Source: an uncultured Clostridia bacterium
GTDB lineage: Bacteria; Bacillota; Clostridia; UBA1381; UBA9506
Assembly (NCBI GenBank): GCA_934438075.1
Contig: CAKSBF010000007.1
Coordinates: forward strand, 1 to 64,000
DNA: 64,000 nucleotides
Direction of reading: 5' to 3'
Below the pieces are notes generated by a model. It saw only the letters and a program-made list of their open reading frames with translations, did not search any database and was not told where the DNA came from. The translations under genes and the position numbers were made by a program. This document shows, one piece after another, positions 43,137-51,630 of the stretch (its first letter is position 1; the number at the start of each line of letters is the position of its first letter).

Positions 43137-45122
43137 TTATTCTGTAAGCATATTATATAAATCAGAAAGAGTGAGGACGGAAACACCAAGAGTATTTGCT
43201 TTTTCTAACTTACTGCCGGCATCCTCGCCTGCAATAACATAATCCGTATTTTTAGAAACGCTTCCTGCCGTCTTGCCTCCGTTCTTCTCTATTAAAGCTG
43301 TCACTTCTGCACGGGAGACCCCATCAAATTTTCCGGTAATTACAAACTTTTTCCCTGCAAGAAGGTTGCTTTCTCCCTTCTCCGCGCGGTATTGCATATT
43401 CACTCCGGCCTCCGCCAGACGCCTAACCAACTCCAAATTATTTTTGTCTCGAAAAAATTCATATACATTTTGCGCCGTTTTTTCGCCGATATCCGGAATC
43501 GCTGACATTTCTTCAGCTGTTGCCCGCATAATAGCTTCTAATGTTTCAAATCGCTTAGCCAATAATTTGGATGCGCGCTGACCGTTTAATCGGATGCCAA
43601 ATGCAAACAACAGTCGCGAAAGATCCCTCTTTTTCGTTGTCTCAATAGCGGAGATCAAATTTTGCGCCGACTTTTCCCCCATTTTATCAAGCGCAGCAAC
43701 ATCTTCGGCATTTAAATAGTATAAATCAGCGGCAGAGCGAATCAACCCGCGTTCGATCAATTGGTTTATAATAGCCGGCCCCAGGCCTTCAATATCCATC
43801 GCATCACGCGAAGCAAAATGAATCATTGCACGTGATAGTTGGGCAGGACAACTATTTCCGATACAGCGGTATGCAGCCTCCCCTTCCGCGCGTACAACTT
43901 CCGCGCCGCACTCCGGACAAACACTAGGCATAATAAATTCACGTTCTTCTCCCGTACGTTCTCCATGCAGCGACTCCACAATCTCCGGAATGATATCACC
44001 CGCTTTGCGTACCATTACATAATCACCGATTTTAATATCCTTTTCACGGATATAATCCATATTATGCAGCGTTACACGGCTGACCGTAGAACCCGCCACA
44101 CGCACTGGCTCCAAAACAGCATTGGGCGTGAGCACCCCTGTTCGCCCCACTTGTATAACAATATCTAAAAGTTTGGTTTTTTTTGTCTCCGCAGGAAACT
44201 TATAAGCTTCCGCCCAGCGCGGAAACTTGGAGGTTGAACCCAAAATTTCCCGTTGCTCCAAATTATTAATTTTTAAAACCGCCCCGTCTATTTCAAACGG
44301 AAGTGTGTAACGCTCTTCTCCGATGGCCAACACACGTTCAAAGGCTGCCTCAATATTGGCATATGCTTGCCTCTGAGGAATCACCTTGAAACCCTGCTGT
44401 TTTAAATATTCTAATCCCTCTGCATGAGTGCGTATTTCTTTACCAATGATCCGCTGAATGTTAAAAATAAAAATATCCAGTTTTCTCTCCTTGGCAATCG
44501 CAGAGTTTAGCTGTCGCAGACTTCCGGCAGCAGCATTTCTCGGATTGGCAAACAAAGATTCCTCATTTTCCGCACGGCGTCTGTTCAGTTCCTCAAAACT
44601 GTTCTTCGCCATAAACACTTCGCCGCGAACTTCCAGAAACGGAATGGCTTCTTTCAGACGGAGAGGAATTGATGGTATGGTTTTCAAATTTTGCGTGACA
44701 TCTTCACCCACAAAACCATCTCCGCGTGTTGAACCGCGTATAAACAAACCATTCTCATATTCCAGCGATACCGATAACCCATCAATTTTATGCTCTGTTA
44801 CGTACTCATAACAATCCTGTCCCAAAACATTACGCACCCGTTCATCAAAATCAAGCACATCTTGTTTATTAAAGGAATCATGCAGGCTTTGCATCGGAAC
44901 GTCATGTGTCACCGCTTCAAATCCTTCTAATATTTGCCCTCCGACGCGTTGGGTCGGAGATGCCGGATCCGCTTCCTGCGGATATTTCTTTTCTAAGAGT
45001 TCCAATTCATGTAAAAGCTTATCATACTCGTAATCAGAAATTTCCGGTTTATCCTCCACATAGTACTTATGCGCATGATAATTTAAAAGTGAAACCAGTT
45101 CTTTCATGCGTTCCACGCTCAT
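43137..45122 (-). CDS. ligA: NAD-dependent DNA ligase
   Basis: This 661-residue enzyme seals nicks using NAD+. Conserved parts are the Ia domain (HKYYVEDKPEISDYEYD), the adenylated Lys in EHKIDGLSVSL (Lys112), the OB-fold, four zinc-binding Cys in CPECGAEVV and CIGNSCPAQL, helix-hairpin-helix repeats and the C-terminal BRCT domain (about 585-661). The ATG is preceded by GGAGGTAAGGCGG. It follows nadE by 29 bases; pairing an NAD-consuming ligase with NAD synthetase in one unit is notable but not necessarily functional. Confidence 0.97.
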   Translation of the reverse strand: MSVERMKELVSLLNYHAHKYYVEDKPEISDYEYDKLLHELELLEKKYPQEADPASPTQRVGGQILEGFEAVTHDVPMQSLHDSFNKQDVLDFDERVRNVLGQDCYEYVTEHKIDGLSVSLEYENGLFIRGSTRGDGFVGEDVTQNLKTIPSIPLRLKEAIPFLEVRGEVFMAKNSFEELNRRRAENEESLFANPRNAAAGSLRQLNSAIAKERKLDIFIFNIQRIIGKEIRTHAEGLEYLKQQGFKVIPQRQAYANIEAAFERVLAIGEERYTLPFEIDGAVLKINNLEQREILGSTSKFPRWAEAYKFPAETKKTKLLDIVIQVGRTGVLTPNAVLEPVRVAGSTVSRVTLHNMDYIREKDIKIGDYVMVRKAGDIIPEIVESLHGERTGEEREFIMPSVCPECGAEVVRAEGEAAYRCIGNSCPAQLSRAMIHFASRDAMDIEGLGPAIINQLIERGLIRSAADLYYLNAEDVAALDKMGEKSAQNLISAIETTKKRDLSRLLFAFGIRLNGQRASKLLAKRFETLEAIMRATAEEMSAIPDIGEKTAQNVYEFFRDKNNLELVRRLAEAGVNMQYRAEKGESNLLAGKKFVITGKFDGVSRAEVTALIEKNGGKTAGSVSKNTDYVIAGEDAGSKLEKANTLGVSVLTLSDLYNMLTE

Positions 45123-45151
45123 CCGCCTTACCTCCTGTTATTCATACAATG

Positions 45152-45883
45152 TTATTCCGCATAGGTCAACGGCATTCTGCGTTTGTGTTCCGATATACGG
45201 TTAGCTGTCATAATTTTTTCTTTTGCCTTCTCATCATCAGTTGTGCCTGTTTCCAACACGTCCTCGATCTGCCGGTAAGTTACACCCATTTCGCTTTCAT
45301 CAGTTTGGCCTTCGAATAAACCTGCTGACGGAGCTTTTTTTATAATGCTCTCAGGTGCATTTAAATATTCCAAAAATTCATAAATTTCGGAGACAGTAAG
45401 ATCCGCAATCGGATTAATGTCATATGCCCCATCTCCCCATTTTGTAAAATATCCCATATACGCTTCGCATTTATTACCGGTGCCTGCAACCAACGCACTG
45501 CGACTCTGCGCAATCGCGTAAAGAGTTGTCATGCGCAGCCGTGGGGCAATGTTGCTTTTGGCAGCGTCTGTCAGATCTGTTGCCTTCCCGGCTGTCTCAA
45601 TAATATCCGCTTTTACCTGCGTTAAATCAACAGTAACCGTCTCTATTTGAAATTGCTCAGCAACCTTCTTCCCATCTACCATGTCCTCCCCAAAATTACG
45701 ACTGGATTGGCAAGGCATTATCACACCCAAAACATTGGCACAGGCTTTTTTACACAATATACCTACCAACGCACTGTCTTTTCCGCCGCTGTTGCCATAT
45801 ACAATACCGTCCGCATGAGCATTCTTCAGTGCTTCGCGTATAAAAGCCACTCTTTTTTCCGTTTCTTTTGCATAATCTTTCAT
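45152..45883 (-). CDS. nadE: NAD synthetase (ammonia-dependent)
   Basis: This 243-residue enzyme makes NAD+ from deamido-NAD+, ATP and ammonia. The PP-loop motif GNSGGKDSALV (about residues 30-40) binds ATP, and VAGTGNKCEAYMGYFTKWGDGAYDINPIADL is the conserved second block. There is no glutaminase domain, so free ammonia is the nitrogen donor. The ATG is eight bases after GGAGG. It begins an operon with ligA under the promoter at 45966. It is slightly short compared with some NadE, but both active-site blocks are intact. Confidence 0.95.
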   Translation of the reverse strand: MKDYAKETEKRVAFIREALKNAHADGIVYGNSGGKDSALVGILCKKACANVLGVIMPCQSSRNFGEDMVDGKKVAEQFQIETVTVDLTQVKADIIETAGKATDLTDAAKSNIAPRLRMTTLYAIAQSRSALVAGTGNKCEAYMGYFTKWGDGAYDINPIADLTVSEIYEFLEYLNAPESIIKKAPSAGLFEGQTDESEMGVTYRQIEDVLETGTTDDEKAKEKIMTANRISEHKRRMPLTYAE

Positions 45884-45965
45884 GATTATAACCTCCTTTT
45901 ATCTTATCATCTATGGTAATTTGTTTCATTCGGCACATATTAAATGGTCTTATTTTTTATTTATT

Positions 45966-45994
45966 ATTATAAATCAAAATCATTATAAATACAA
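45966..45994 (-). promoter_or_regulatory. Sigma-A promoter of nadE-ligA
   Basis: On the minus strand TTGTAT (45989-45994) and TATAAT (45966-45971) are 17 bases apart, about 80 bases before the nadE ATG. Confidence 0.75.
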
Positions 45995-46003
45995 GAATAA
46001 ATA

Positions 46004-46050
46004 ACAAAAAAACAGCTATGGTGCAATTTCTTTTAAACGTACACCATAGC
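46004..46050 (-). terminator. Terminator within the end of the M50 protease gene
   Basis: The nine-base arms GCTATGGTG (46015-46023) and CACCATAGC (46042-46050) lie partly inside the 3' end of the protease gene. A run of seven T follows on the minus strand. It closes the SpoIVFA/B-like operon. Confidence 0.75.
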
Positions 46051-46876
46051 CGTTTTCCAACAGAGCCTCTACAAGCTGCGCCTCTGAAATAAGCCTACCA
46101 TATCCTTGCGCATTAACAAGATATATTAAAAAATAACTATCATAACCAATACGTGACAGCATGCTTTTTGCACGAACATTTTCTTCGGCAGAAACAATTT
46201 TCGTACTCATCATCCGATGTTGTATCAGCTTTTCCTTTGAGCGAACCAATTCTTTTAATACAAATAAATCATTTTTCTTTTTTTCTTCTGTCATATGAAA
46301 AATAAGAAACGCCGCAATCATCAGCAAAGAAAAGTTTCCTTTTAATAAAAGAAACAATATTATTCCCGCACCAATTAGTAATATTAACACAACACGGGTA
46401 ATACTGCGCATAATCTTCATCGCTGCAAGATATCCCATAAAATGGGCCACGGCAGCCCTCAGCGCTCTTCCGCCGTCCAGCGGCAAAACCGGAAGCAGAT
46501 TCAGCAGCATAATGGTCCAATTTAAAGCATTGTAAAAAAACATACTTCCCTCTGCCCATATGTAATAGCGCCGAAATATCAGTCCAACCATTAACATGAA
46601 GGCGTTTGCAAAAGGTCCCGCCAGCGCAATTAAAATTTCTTTTATCGGTTGCTTAATCAGTGCACCGGAAAGCCTTAAAGTCATTCCAAACGGCATAATA
46701 ATAATTGACTTTACTCTCTCACGAAGCAAAATCGAAGCAAACAAATGAAACAATTCATGTACGGTTACTACGCAATACGCCATTAAGGTTGTATGCAATA
46801 CACCGGCCACTGCCGAAAGTATTAACAGCGGCAATGTAAGAATGTGCAAATAAAAAAAACGTGTAATCTTGATCAT
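46016..46876 (-). CDS. spoIVFB: Site-2 protease family M50 (SpoIVFB-like)
   Basis: This 286-residue intramembrane metalloprotease has the zinc-binding HELFH motif near residue 40 and the second motif LLPVLPLDGGRALR near residue 131, with about six membrane segments. A cytosolic domain follows from about residue 215. In Bacillus SpoIVFB cleaves pro-sigma-K and is held by SpoIVFA, encoded just upstream as here. The ATG follows AGGAG by six bases. SpoIVFB identity is inferred from the M23-M50 pairing; the substrate is not in the window. Confidence 0.83.
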   Translation of the reverse strand: MIKITRFFYLHILTLPLLILSAVAGVLHTTLMAYCVVTVHELFHLFASILLRERVKSIIIMPFGMTLRLSGALIKQPIKEILIALAGPFANAFMLMVGLIFRRYYIWAEGSMFFYNALNWTIMLLNLLPVLPLDGGRALRAAVAHFMGYLAAMKIMRSITRVVLILLIGAGIILFLLLKGNFSLLMIAAFLIFHMTEEKKKNDLFVLKELVRSKEKLIQHRMMSTKIVSAEENVRAKSMLSRIGYDSYFLIYLVNAQGYGRLISEAQLVEALLENGYGVRLKEIAP

Positions 46877-46897
46877 ACGCCTCTCCTACTCATTGAA

Positions 46898-47608
46898 TCA
46901 TTGCTGCGTCTGTGATTTGTCCAGTTTCAAAAAAGCCGCAGGATCCAGTGACGTGTCGCCCTCTCTGATTTCAAAGTGCAGGCAAGGCTCGGTCACGTTT
47001 CCGCTCCCGCCCATCGTCGCTATTACCTGTCCCGACTTTATTTTTTCCCCTTGCACCGGCAAAATTTTTTCACAATGTGCATAGAAACTGGAATATTTTT
47101 CATTATGACGAATTACAATATAATTTCCGTACTCCTCGTTCATGCCAACTTCTTCCGCAACACCGTCCGAAACGCACTTTATTTTATCACCGTTTTCTCC
47201 GGAAAAGTCAACTCCATAATGAAAACTTTCTTTTCCGTTACTCGGTTCAACACGCATACCAAATTCGGATTTTACCTTTGTATCAACCGGGAGCTGCAAC
47301 GCCGTAAGCGAATCACTGTCATCCGGCTGTGATTGGTTCTTTAAAATTTTCTCTGCAAAAAATTGCCTGGTTTTATCAAAAATTTGTCCGCAATCGGTTT
47401 GGTGTGTTAAAATATAGCAGATGCTTTGACGGACAAAAGCCACTTCCTCGTTCGGCGACATTTTAACAAAAAGCGCTGCAGTAAATAAAAGTACACACAT
47501 GGCTGCTTGCTGCAGTACCATACGTTTATAACTACGTTCCGATTTTCCGTCACCTTGTCTGTTTCCGGCGCCGGAATGTTCCCTTCTCCTGCGGTAAATT
47601 TGTTCCAT
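46898..47608 (-). CDS. spoIVFA: M23-domain membrane protein (SpoIVFA-like)
   Basis: This 236-residue protein has one membrane segment (about residues 32-52) and an external LytM/M23 domain (about 130-225) with FHYGVDFSG, SFYAHCEKI and CLHFEIREG. The zinc residues of active M23 enzymes (H and D in HYGVD, HFEI near the end) appear mostly present, unlike some SpoIVFA. In Bacillus, SpoIVFA anchors and inhibits SpoIVFB. The ATG lies after AAGAGAG; 48 upstream codons in frame are rejected. A candidate sigma-E promoter overlaps the terminator of the gene before it (47674-47702). Confidence 0.8.
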   Translation of the reverse strand: MEQIYRRRREHSGAGNRQGDGKSERSYKRMVLQQAAMCVLLFTAALFVKMSPNEEVAFVRQSICYILTHQTDCGQIFDKTRQFFAEKILKNQSQPDDSDSLTALQLPVDTKVKSEFGMRVEPSNGKESFHYGVDFSGENGDKIKCVSDGVAEEVGMNEEYGNYIVIRHNEKYSSFYAHCEKILPVQGEKIKSGQVIATMGGSGNVTEPCLHFEIREGDTSLDPAAFLKLDKSQTQQ

Positions 47609-47641
47609 AAAATCACTCTCTTTCTTCCGCACCGCCTGTAC

Positions 47642-47691
47642 AAAAAAAACGGGCTGCTTCGCATACTTGTTACAGTATATGAAACAGCCCG
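47642..47691 (-). terminator. Terminator of the DUF6514 gene
   Basis: In the minus-strand RNA, arms of about 17 bases pair around a short loop with one mismatch and two G-U pairs and are followed by a run of eight U. It separates the DUF6514 gene from the spoIVFA-like gene. Confidence 0.87.
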
Positions 47692-47702
47692 CTTTATTAT
47701 GA
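47674..47702 (-). promoter_or_regulatory. Candidate sigma-E promoter of spoIVFA-spoIVFB
   Basis: On the minus strand TCATAAT (47696-47702) and CATATACT (47674-47681) lie 14 bases apart, matching the sigma-E pattern KMATATT, 13-14 bases, CATACANT at most positions. It falls inside the terminator hairpin, so transcripts started here would lack its 5' arm and read on into spoIVFA. Confidence 0.5.
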
Positions 47703-47723
47703 TTATTAAAAACAATATATACT

Positions 47724-48074
47724 CTATACGGCCAGAAAGGACGCTTCCTCATTTACCAAATCACCCGTTCCGATCATATTTTCCAGAACATCTAGCAAGC
47801 ATACAGGTGTCACAGTATTGCGTGCAAGCTTTTCAAGTACGTCTTCGGCTTCTCTTTGTGTACAAAAAATATCAAAAACTTTACGATATTCTCTACATAT
47901 TGTATTATCCTTTCCCTTACTGCATTTTACGATTTCAACTCCATAAGTATTAACTGAAAAGCCATCTAAAAGGATCTCCTTCTCTAATAAGTAATATTCC
48001 AAATTAAACTCCGAATGCCCCGCATCACTTTCACAATTCACGCAAACCGTCCTGTATAACTTTCTTATCCCCAT
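47724..48074 (-). CDS. DUF6514 family protein
   Basis: This 116-residue protein has the pattern of DUF6514: LEYYLLEKEILLDGFSVNTYGVEIVKCSKG in the first half and ILDVLENMIGT-like VCLLDVLENMIG near the end. It is probably cytosolic; function is unknown. The ATG is eight bases after GGGAGG; six codons upstream are dropped. Three perfect TGTCGAA boxes lie 90-150 bases upstream, in an otherwise gene-free stretch, so expression is probably under Spo0A. It ends at a strong terminator and is followed by the SpoIVFA/B-like pair. Confidence 0.75.
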   Translation of the reverse strand: MGIRKLYRTVCVNCESDAGHSEFNLEYYLLEKEILLDGFSVNTYGVEIVKCSKGKDNTICREYRKVFDIFCTQREAEDVLEKLARNTVTPVCLLDVLENMIGTGDLVNEEASFLAV

Positions 48075-48118
48075 TGACAAAGCCTCCCACATATTGTTTT
48101 AGCTCCACCCACACCTAC

Positions 48119-48226
48119 ATTATATAGAATCATATATGGAAAATCCAGTTGCAAAAACCGCATAATTCGACAATCTGCTGTGACATCCGTTACATTTTGT
48201 CGAAAACTGTCTTTTTTCGTGTCGAA
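48119..48226 (-). promoter_or_regulatory. Spo0A-type boxes and -10 element upstream of the DUF6514 gene
   Basis: Perfect TGTCGAA occurs at 48198-48204 and 48220-48226 on the plus strand and at 48166-48172 on the minus strand, spaced 22 and 32 bases. A TATAAT (48119-48124) follows with no good -35, as expected for an activated promoter. The boxes would be centred near -57, -89 and -111. The rest of the 380 bases between 48093 and 48473 holds only AT-rich DNA and the terminator of the upstream gene. Confidence 0.6.
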
Positions 48227-48375
48227 AGAAATATTTTATTCATTTTTTCTCTGTTTTTATGGATAAATTTTTTTCTTATTTTACAGTAAAATGACAGTTT
48301 TTTTACATTTATGTTACAGCAACAAATTCAACTTCCATATTTTTCCATATCCGAAACATTCTGTGACATAATTGA

Positions 48376-48414
48376 TAAAAAAATAACAGGTCTTTGCTTT
48401 TTGGGCAAAAACCT
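48376..48414 (-). terminator. Terminator of the polA-rqcH operon
   Basis: In the minus-strand RNA, arms AGGUUUUUGC and GCAAAGACCU pair (one G-U) and are followed by TTATTTTTTT. It lies 60 bases after the rqcH stop. Confidence 0.75.
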
Positions 48415-48473
48415 ATTGTTTTATAAAAATTATTAGTATTTATTTTTACTATAAAATTCCCTTAGCTACCCAG

Positions 48474-50255
48474 TCAGTCCTTCTTTATTACAAACGCCTC
48501 TGAATTTTTGGGTGGTGTAACATAAGCCGTCTGGTTTGTTGTATAGATTACAAATCCCGGTTTTGCTCCCGCAGGCTTTTTAACGTTCTTGATAAATGTA
48601 TAATCAACAGGAACATTCGCCGAATCCTTTGCCTTTGAATAAAATGCCGCCATAGTCGCTGCTTCTAAAATAGCTTTTTCCGAAAAATCTCTAGTTCTCT
48701 CATGTATCAAAAGAGTGTGAGAACCGGGAATATTCTTAGTATGAAACCACAAATCTGTACCTCTTCCTGTTTTTAACGTCAAGATATCGTTTTGTTTATT
48801 ATTACGCCCGACCAAAACCGTAAAGCCATCGGAGGTAACAAATTTCATAGGCATACCTGCTGTCTTTTTTTTATTTTTTTCCTGCCTGTTACGGCGAATA
48901 TAACCCTGTTCCGCCAGTTCATCGCTAATTTCTGTCAGCCCTGCCTCTCCGTCTGCCTTTGACAATTCCTCCTCCACAGACTCCAAATATGCCAGTTCCT
49001 CCTCGCAAAACCTGATCTGCCTGGTCAGTTCTTGCTGAGCAGACTTTGCTTTAGCATACTTTTTATAGTATTTTTGTGCATTTGCCGAGGGAGAAAGCCG
49101 AGTGTCAAGCGGTATGGTTATTTGTGGCAACGACTCATCAAAATAATTTTCCACGGTAACTGTTTCCATGCCCTGTTTAATCCGATATAAATTTGCTGTA
49201 AGCAATTCTCCGTACTGCTGCCATTTTTCTTTTTTTTCTGTGTCGAGAAGTTCTGCCTGCTGCAAATGCAGTTTTTTGGCACAGCGTTCAATGTGGTTTG
49301 AGATAAGTTTAACCAAATGCGCCGAACGATGGGCCATATGTTCCTTCCGATCACGTTCGCGATAAAAATCATCCACTAAAACAGCAAACGATTCATATTC
49401 TTTAACAGACGCTATCTCACCATACTGACGAATGGAAACAGCTGAAAATTCTATTAATTTATCCGTTTGTACATTGGTAAGCATACAAGGAGAAAACTCT
49501 CCGGCTGTAATTTTTTCAAATAAATTGCTCATTTGTGTAGCAATATCTAAAAGCGAGCTGAAAGTTAACTCGGTGATAAAGGCATCCGTTGTCCCCAACG
49601 CACGGAACACAATTTCCCGAGCAATTAACGGACTAATTCCCGCAAAGGAAGATAAGATCACTTTATCAACCTTTTCTCCATCATTTGCAGATTTCAGCAT
49701 CTCTAAAATTTTAGCCGTATTACATATTAAAGGATTAATTTTCCCCTGGGACGGCGGTGCCTCGTAAATTAAGCCGGGTAAAATCTGTCTCACTGAGCTT
49801 ACAGAAAAATCTACCCGTTTAATGGAATCTACAATTTTTCTCTTCTCATCCAACAAAATAATATTAGAATGCCGTCCCATAATTTCTATAATGAGAGTTT
49901 TTATAACCTCATCACCAAGCTCATTATAGGATGCAATATTAAATTCAACAGCACGTTCAAAATCCGGCTGAAAGACTCCTACAACTTTTCCTCCGCTCAA
50001 ATGCTTGCGAAGCAGCATACAAAACATTGGCGGCTGTGCCGGGTTTGGCTTTGCCGTATTCGTAAAACAGACGCGTGCAACATTGGCATTTGCCGTGAGA
50101 AGCAACCGATAACTGTTTCCAAAGCCATGCAATGTTATGTGTATTTCATCATGCTCGGGTTGGTATATTTTATCAATTCGCAGTCCTATCAGTTTCTCTT
50201 TCAACTCTTTTGTCAGCGCACAAACCGCTACACCATCCAGTGCCATTTTTCGCAT
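48474..50255 (-). CDS. rqcH: Rqc2 homologue RqcH (NFACT protein)
   Basis: This 593-residue protein rescues stalled large ribosomal subunits by adding C-terminal alanine tails. The NFACT-N domain begins MALDGVAVCALTKELKEKL, a coiled-coil and helix-hairpin-helix middle follows (about 230-420), and the NFACT-R domain near the end has GRNNKQNDILTLK, DLWFHTKNIPGSHTLL and STKAKDSA-like AFYSKAKDSANVPVDYT. The start may be the ATG three codons later (MALDG), but the first one is nearer to AAAGGA. It is the last gene of a long operon and is followed by a terminator. Confidence 0.94.
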   Translation of the reverse strand: MRKMALDGVAVCALTKELKEKLIGLRIDKIYQPEHDEIHITLHGFGNSYRLLLTANANVARVCFTNTAKPNPAQPPMFCMLLRKHLSGGKVVGVFQPDFERAVEFNIASYNELGDEVIKTLIIEIMGRHSNIILLDEKRKIVDSIKRVDFSVSSVRQILPGLIYEAPPSQGKINPLICNTAKILEMLKSANDGEKVDKVILSSFAGISPLIAREIVFRALGTTDAFITELTFSSLLDIATQMSNLFEKITAGEFSPCMLTNVQTDKLIEFSAVSIRQYGEIASVKEYESFAVLVDDFYRERDRKEHMAHRSAHLVKLISNHIERCAKKLHLQQAELLDTEKKEKWQQYGELLTANLYRIKQGMETVTVENYFDESLPQITIPLDTRLSPSANAQKYYKKYAKAKSAQQELTRQIRFCEEELAYLESVEEELSKADGEAGLTEISDELAEQGYIRRNRQEKNKKKTAGMPMKFVTSDGFTVLVGRNNKQNDILTLKTGRGTDLWFHTKNIPGSHTLLIHERTRDFSEKAILEAATMAAFYSKAKDSANVPVDYTFIKNVKKPAGAKPGFVIYTTNQTAYVTPPKNSEAFVIKKD

Positions 50256-50284
50256 TCATTCCTTTCCTATTCACAGCAAAAAGC

Positions 50285-50689
50285 CTATTCCTCGCTCTTC
50301 AAAATCATTGTAATCTCCGGCAGCGGAGCCGTTTTCTTATCAATTGCCCGAAGCAAAAAGAAAGAGGCACCAAGCCCAAGCAATGCCGCCATGGTTGCAT
50401 GCATCCGGCTTTTGGTCAAGGCAATTACTATTCCATAGCAAACAAATAAGATTAAAACCGGCAATAAATATACCAGAAAAGCACTTTTTAAAACTGCGCT
50501 GTCCGCTGTTTCAATTCGAACCATATCTCCACACTTTGCATCCGCGGAATTGATAACGTGCGCCTTATGCATAGCAGGCACACATCCGCCCTTACACATA
50601 GCACAATTTTCACCGCACGCCGACGCACGCCGTACTGCTACAATTGCCTTATCCCCATAAACCGTTTCAACCTTTCCGATTTGCACCAT
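50285..50689 (-). CDS. SoxR-reducing system protein RseC family
   Basis: This 134-residue membrane protein has an N-terminal RseC/MucC domain with four cysteines in CGENCAMCKGGC, suggesting metal or redox binding, then two membrane segments (about residues 70-88 and 95-112). RseC-family proteins are linked to Rnf-type electron transport and SoxR reduction in proteobacteria; in Clostridia the role is less clear. The ATG follows AGGGTG. It lies between whiA and rqcH in the polA operon. Confidence 0.87.
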   Translation of the reverse strand: MVQIGKVETVYGDKAIVAVRRASACGENCAMCKGGCVPAMHKAHVINSADAKCGDMVRIETADSAVLKSAFLVYLLPVLILFVCYGIVIALTKSRMHATMAALLGLGASFFLLRAIDKKTAPLPEITMILKSEE

Positions 50690-50714
50690 ATTATCACCCT
50701 GTTATTACTTTTAT

Positions 50715-51620
50715 TTATAACATTTCTGCCAATTCAATCAATTTCCGCATGCGATGATTTACGCCCGATTTACTAATCGGCGGATTTAACATAACGCCAA
50801 GTTCCGCAAGGCTCGCCTCCGGATAACTCAAGCGCAAATCCGCAAGCTCCCTAAGGTGCTCAGGAATAGCATCAACGCCTTTTTTTGCCATAAGTTTTTG
50901 AATGCTTTTAATCTGCAGCGCAGCCGCATTTGCAGTCTTGGCAATATTTGCCGTTTCACAGTTAACACGTCGGTTCACCTTATTTTTTACATCCTTTTCA
51001 ATCTTTGCATTATAAAGCTCTAACATAGAATCCGTTGCGCCCATCAGTCCCAAAATGTCACCTATTTTTTCACTGTCTTTTAAATAAGTAACATAACTTC
51101 CTTTTCGCATTACGGTTTTTGCTTCATATGCGAGATCTGAAAACAAAGCGGATAAATCTCGACTCAAACCATAATAGTGCGTCTCAATCTCCATATGATA
51201 ACTTCTGTGCGGAGAATTTACAGAACCGCCGCCTAAAAAAGCCCCTCTAAGATATGCACGTGCACAGCAATTTTCCTGCACCAAAAATGGGTCAATCACA
51301 AATTTTACCATACGATTCCGGTAAAGTCCCAGACGAAGCAATACTTTCTGCAATCCCTCCCGTTCGGATAATTTCATGGTATAAATGGTACCCTTCGTAC
51401 CACGCGTTGCTCTCTCAAAAACAGGAGAAAATCCAAATAAGGAAAGGAACAACTCCTTAATCCTTTTCGCTGCCATGTCATTTTCCGTACGCAAAATATA
51501 ATCCGAGCCGCTCATAAAACCGCAAAAAGCCATGAGAGCAGATAATTCTGCTGTCTGGCAGCATTTTTTCCCCAATTCAGAACGACAAAGCTCCTGTTTT
51601 ACATCTGATGAAAAAGACAC
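50715..51620 (-). CDS. whiA: WhiA family DNA-binding protein
   Basis: This 301-residue protein combines a LAGLIDADG-like N-terminal domain (SELSALMAFCGFMSG, YLRGAFLGGGSVNSP) with a C-terminal helix-turn-helix WhiA domain (SYPEASLAELGVMLN, ISKSGVNHRMRKL). WhiA regulates division-related genes in Streptomyces and affects division and lipids in Bacillus. The start is a GTG after AGGAGGAG. It usually follows rapZ (yvcJ) and yvcK; here it lies after polA instead, ten bases away. Confidence 0.95.
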   Translation of the reverse strand: MSFSSDVKQELCRSELGKKCCQTAELSALMAFCGFMSGSDYILRTENDMAAKRIKELFLSLFGFSPVFERATRGTKGTIYTMKLSEREGLQKVLLRLGLYRNRMVKFVIDPFLVQENCCARAYLRGAFLGGGSVNSPHRSYHMEIETHYYGLSRDLSALFSDLAYEAKTVMRKGSYVTYLKDSEKIGDILGLMGATDSMLELYNAKIEKDVKNKVNRRVNCETANIAKTANAAALQIKSIQKLMAKKGVDAIPEHLRELADLRLSYPEASLAELGVMLNPPISKSGVNHRMRKLIELAEML

Positions 51621-51630
51621 TTTTCTCCTC

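Noticed and set aside
47507..47953. A 148-codon plus-strand frame across the SpoIVFA-like and DUF6514 genes
   Set aside because: It crosses a strong terminator and two real minus-strand genes and has no start support.
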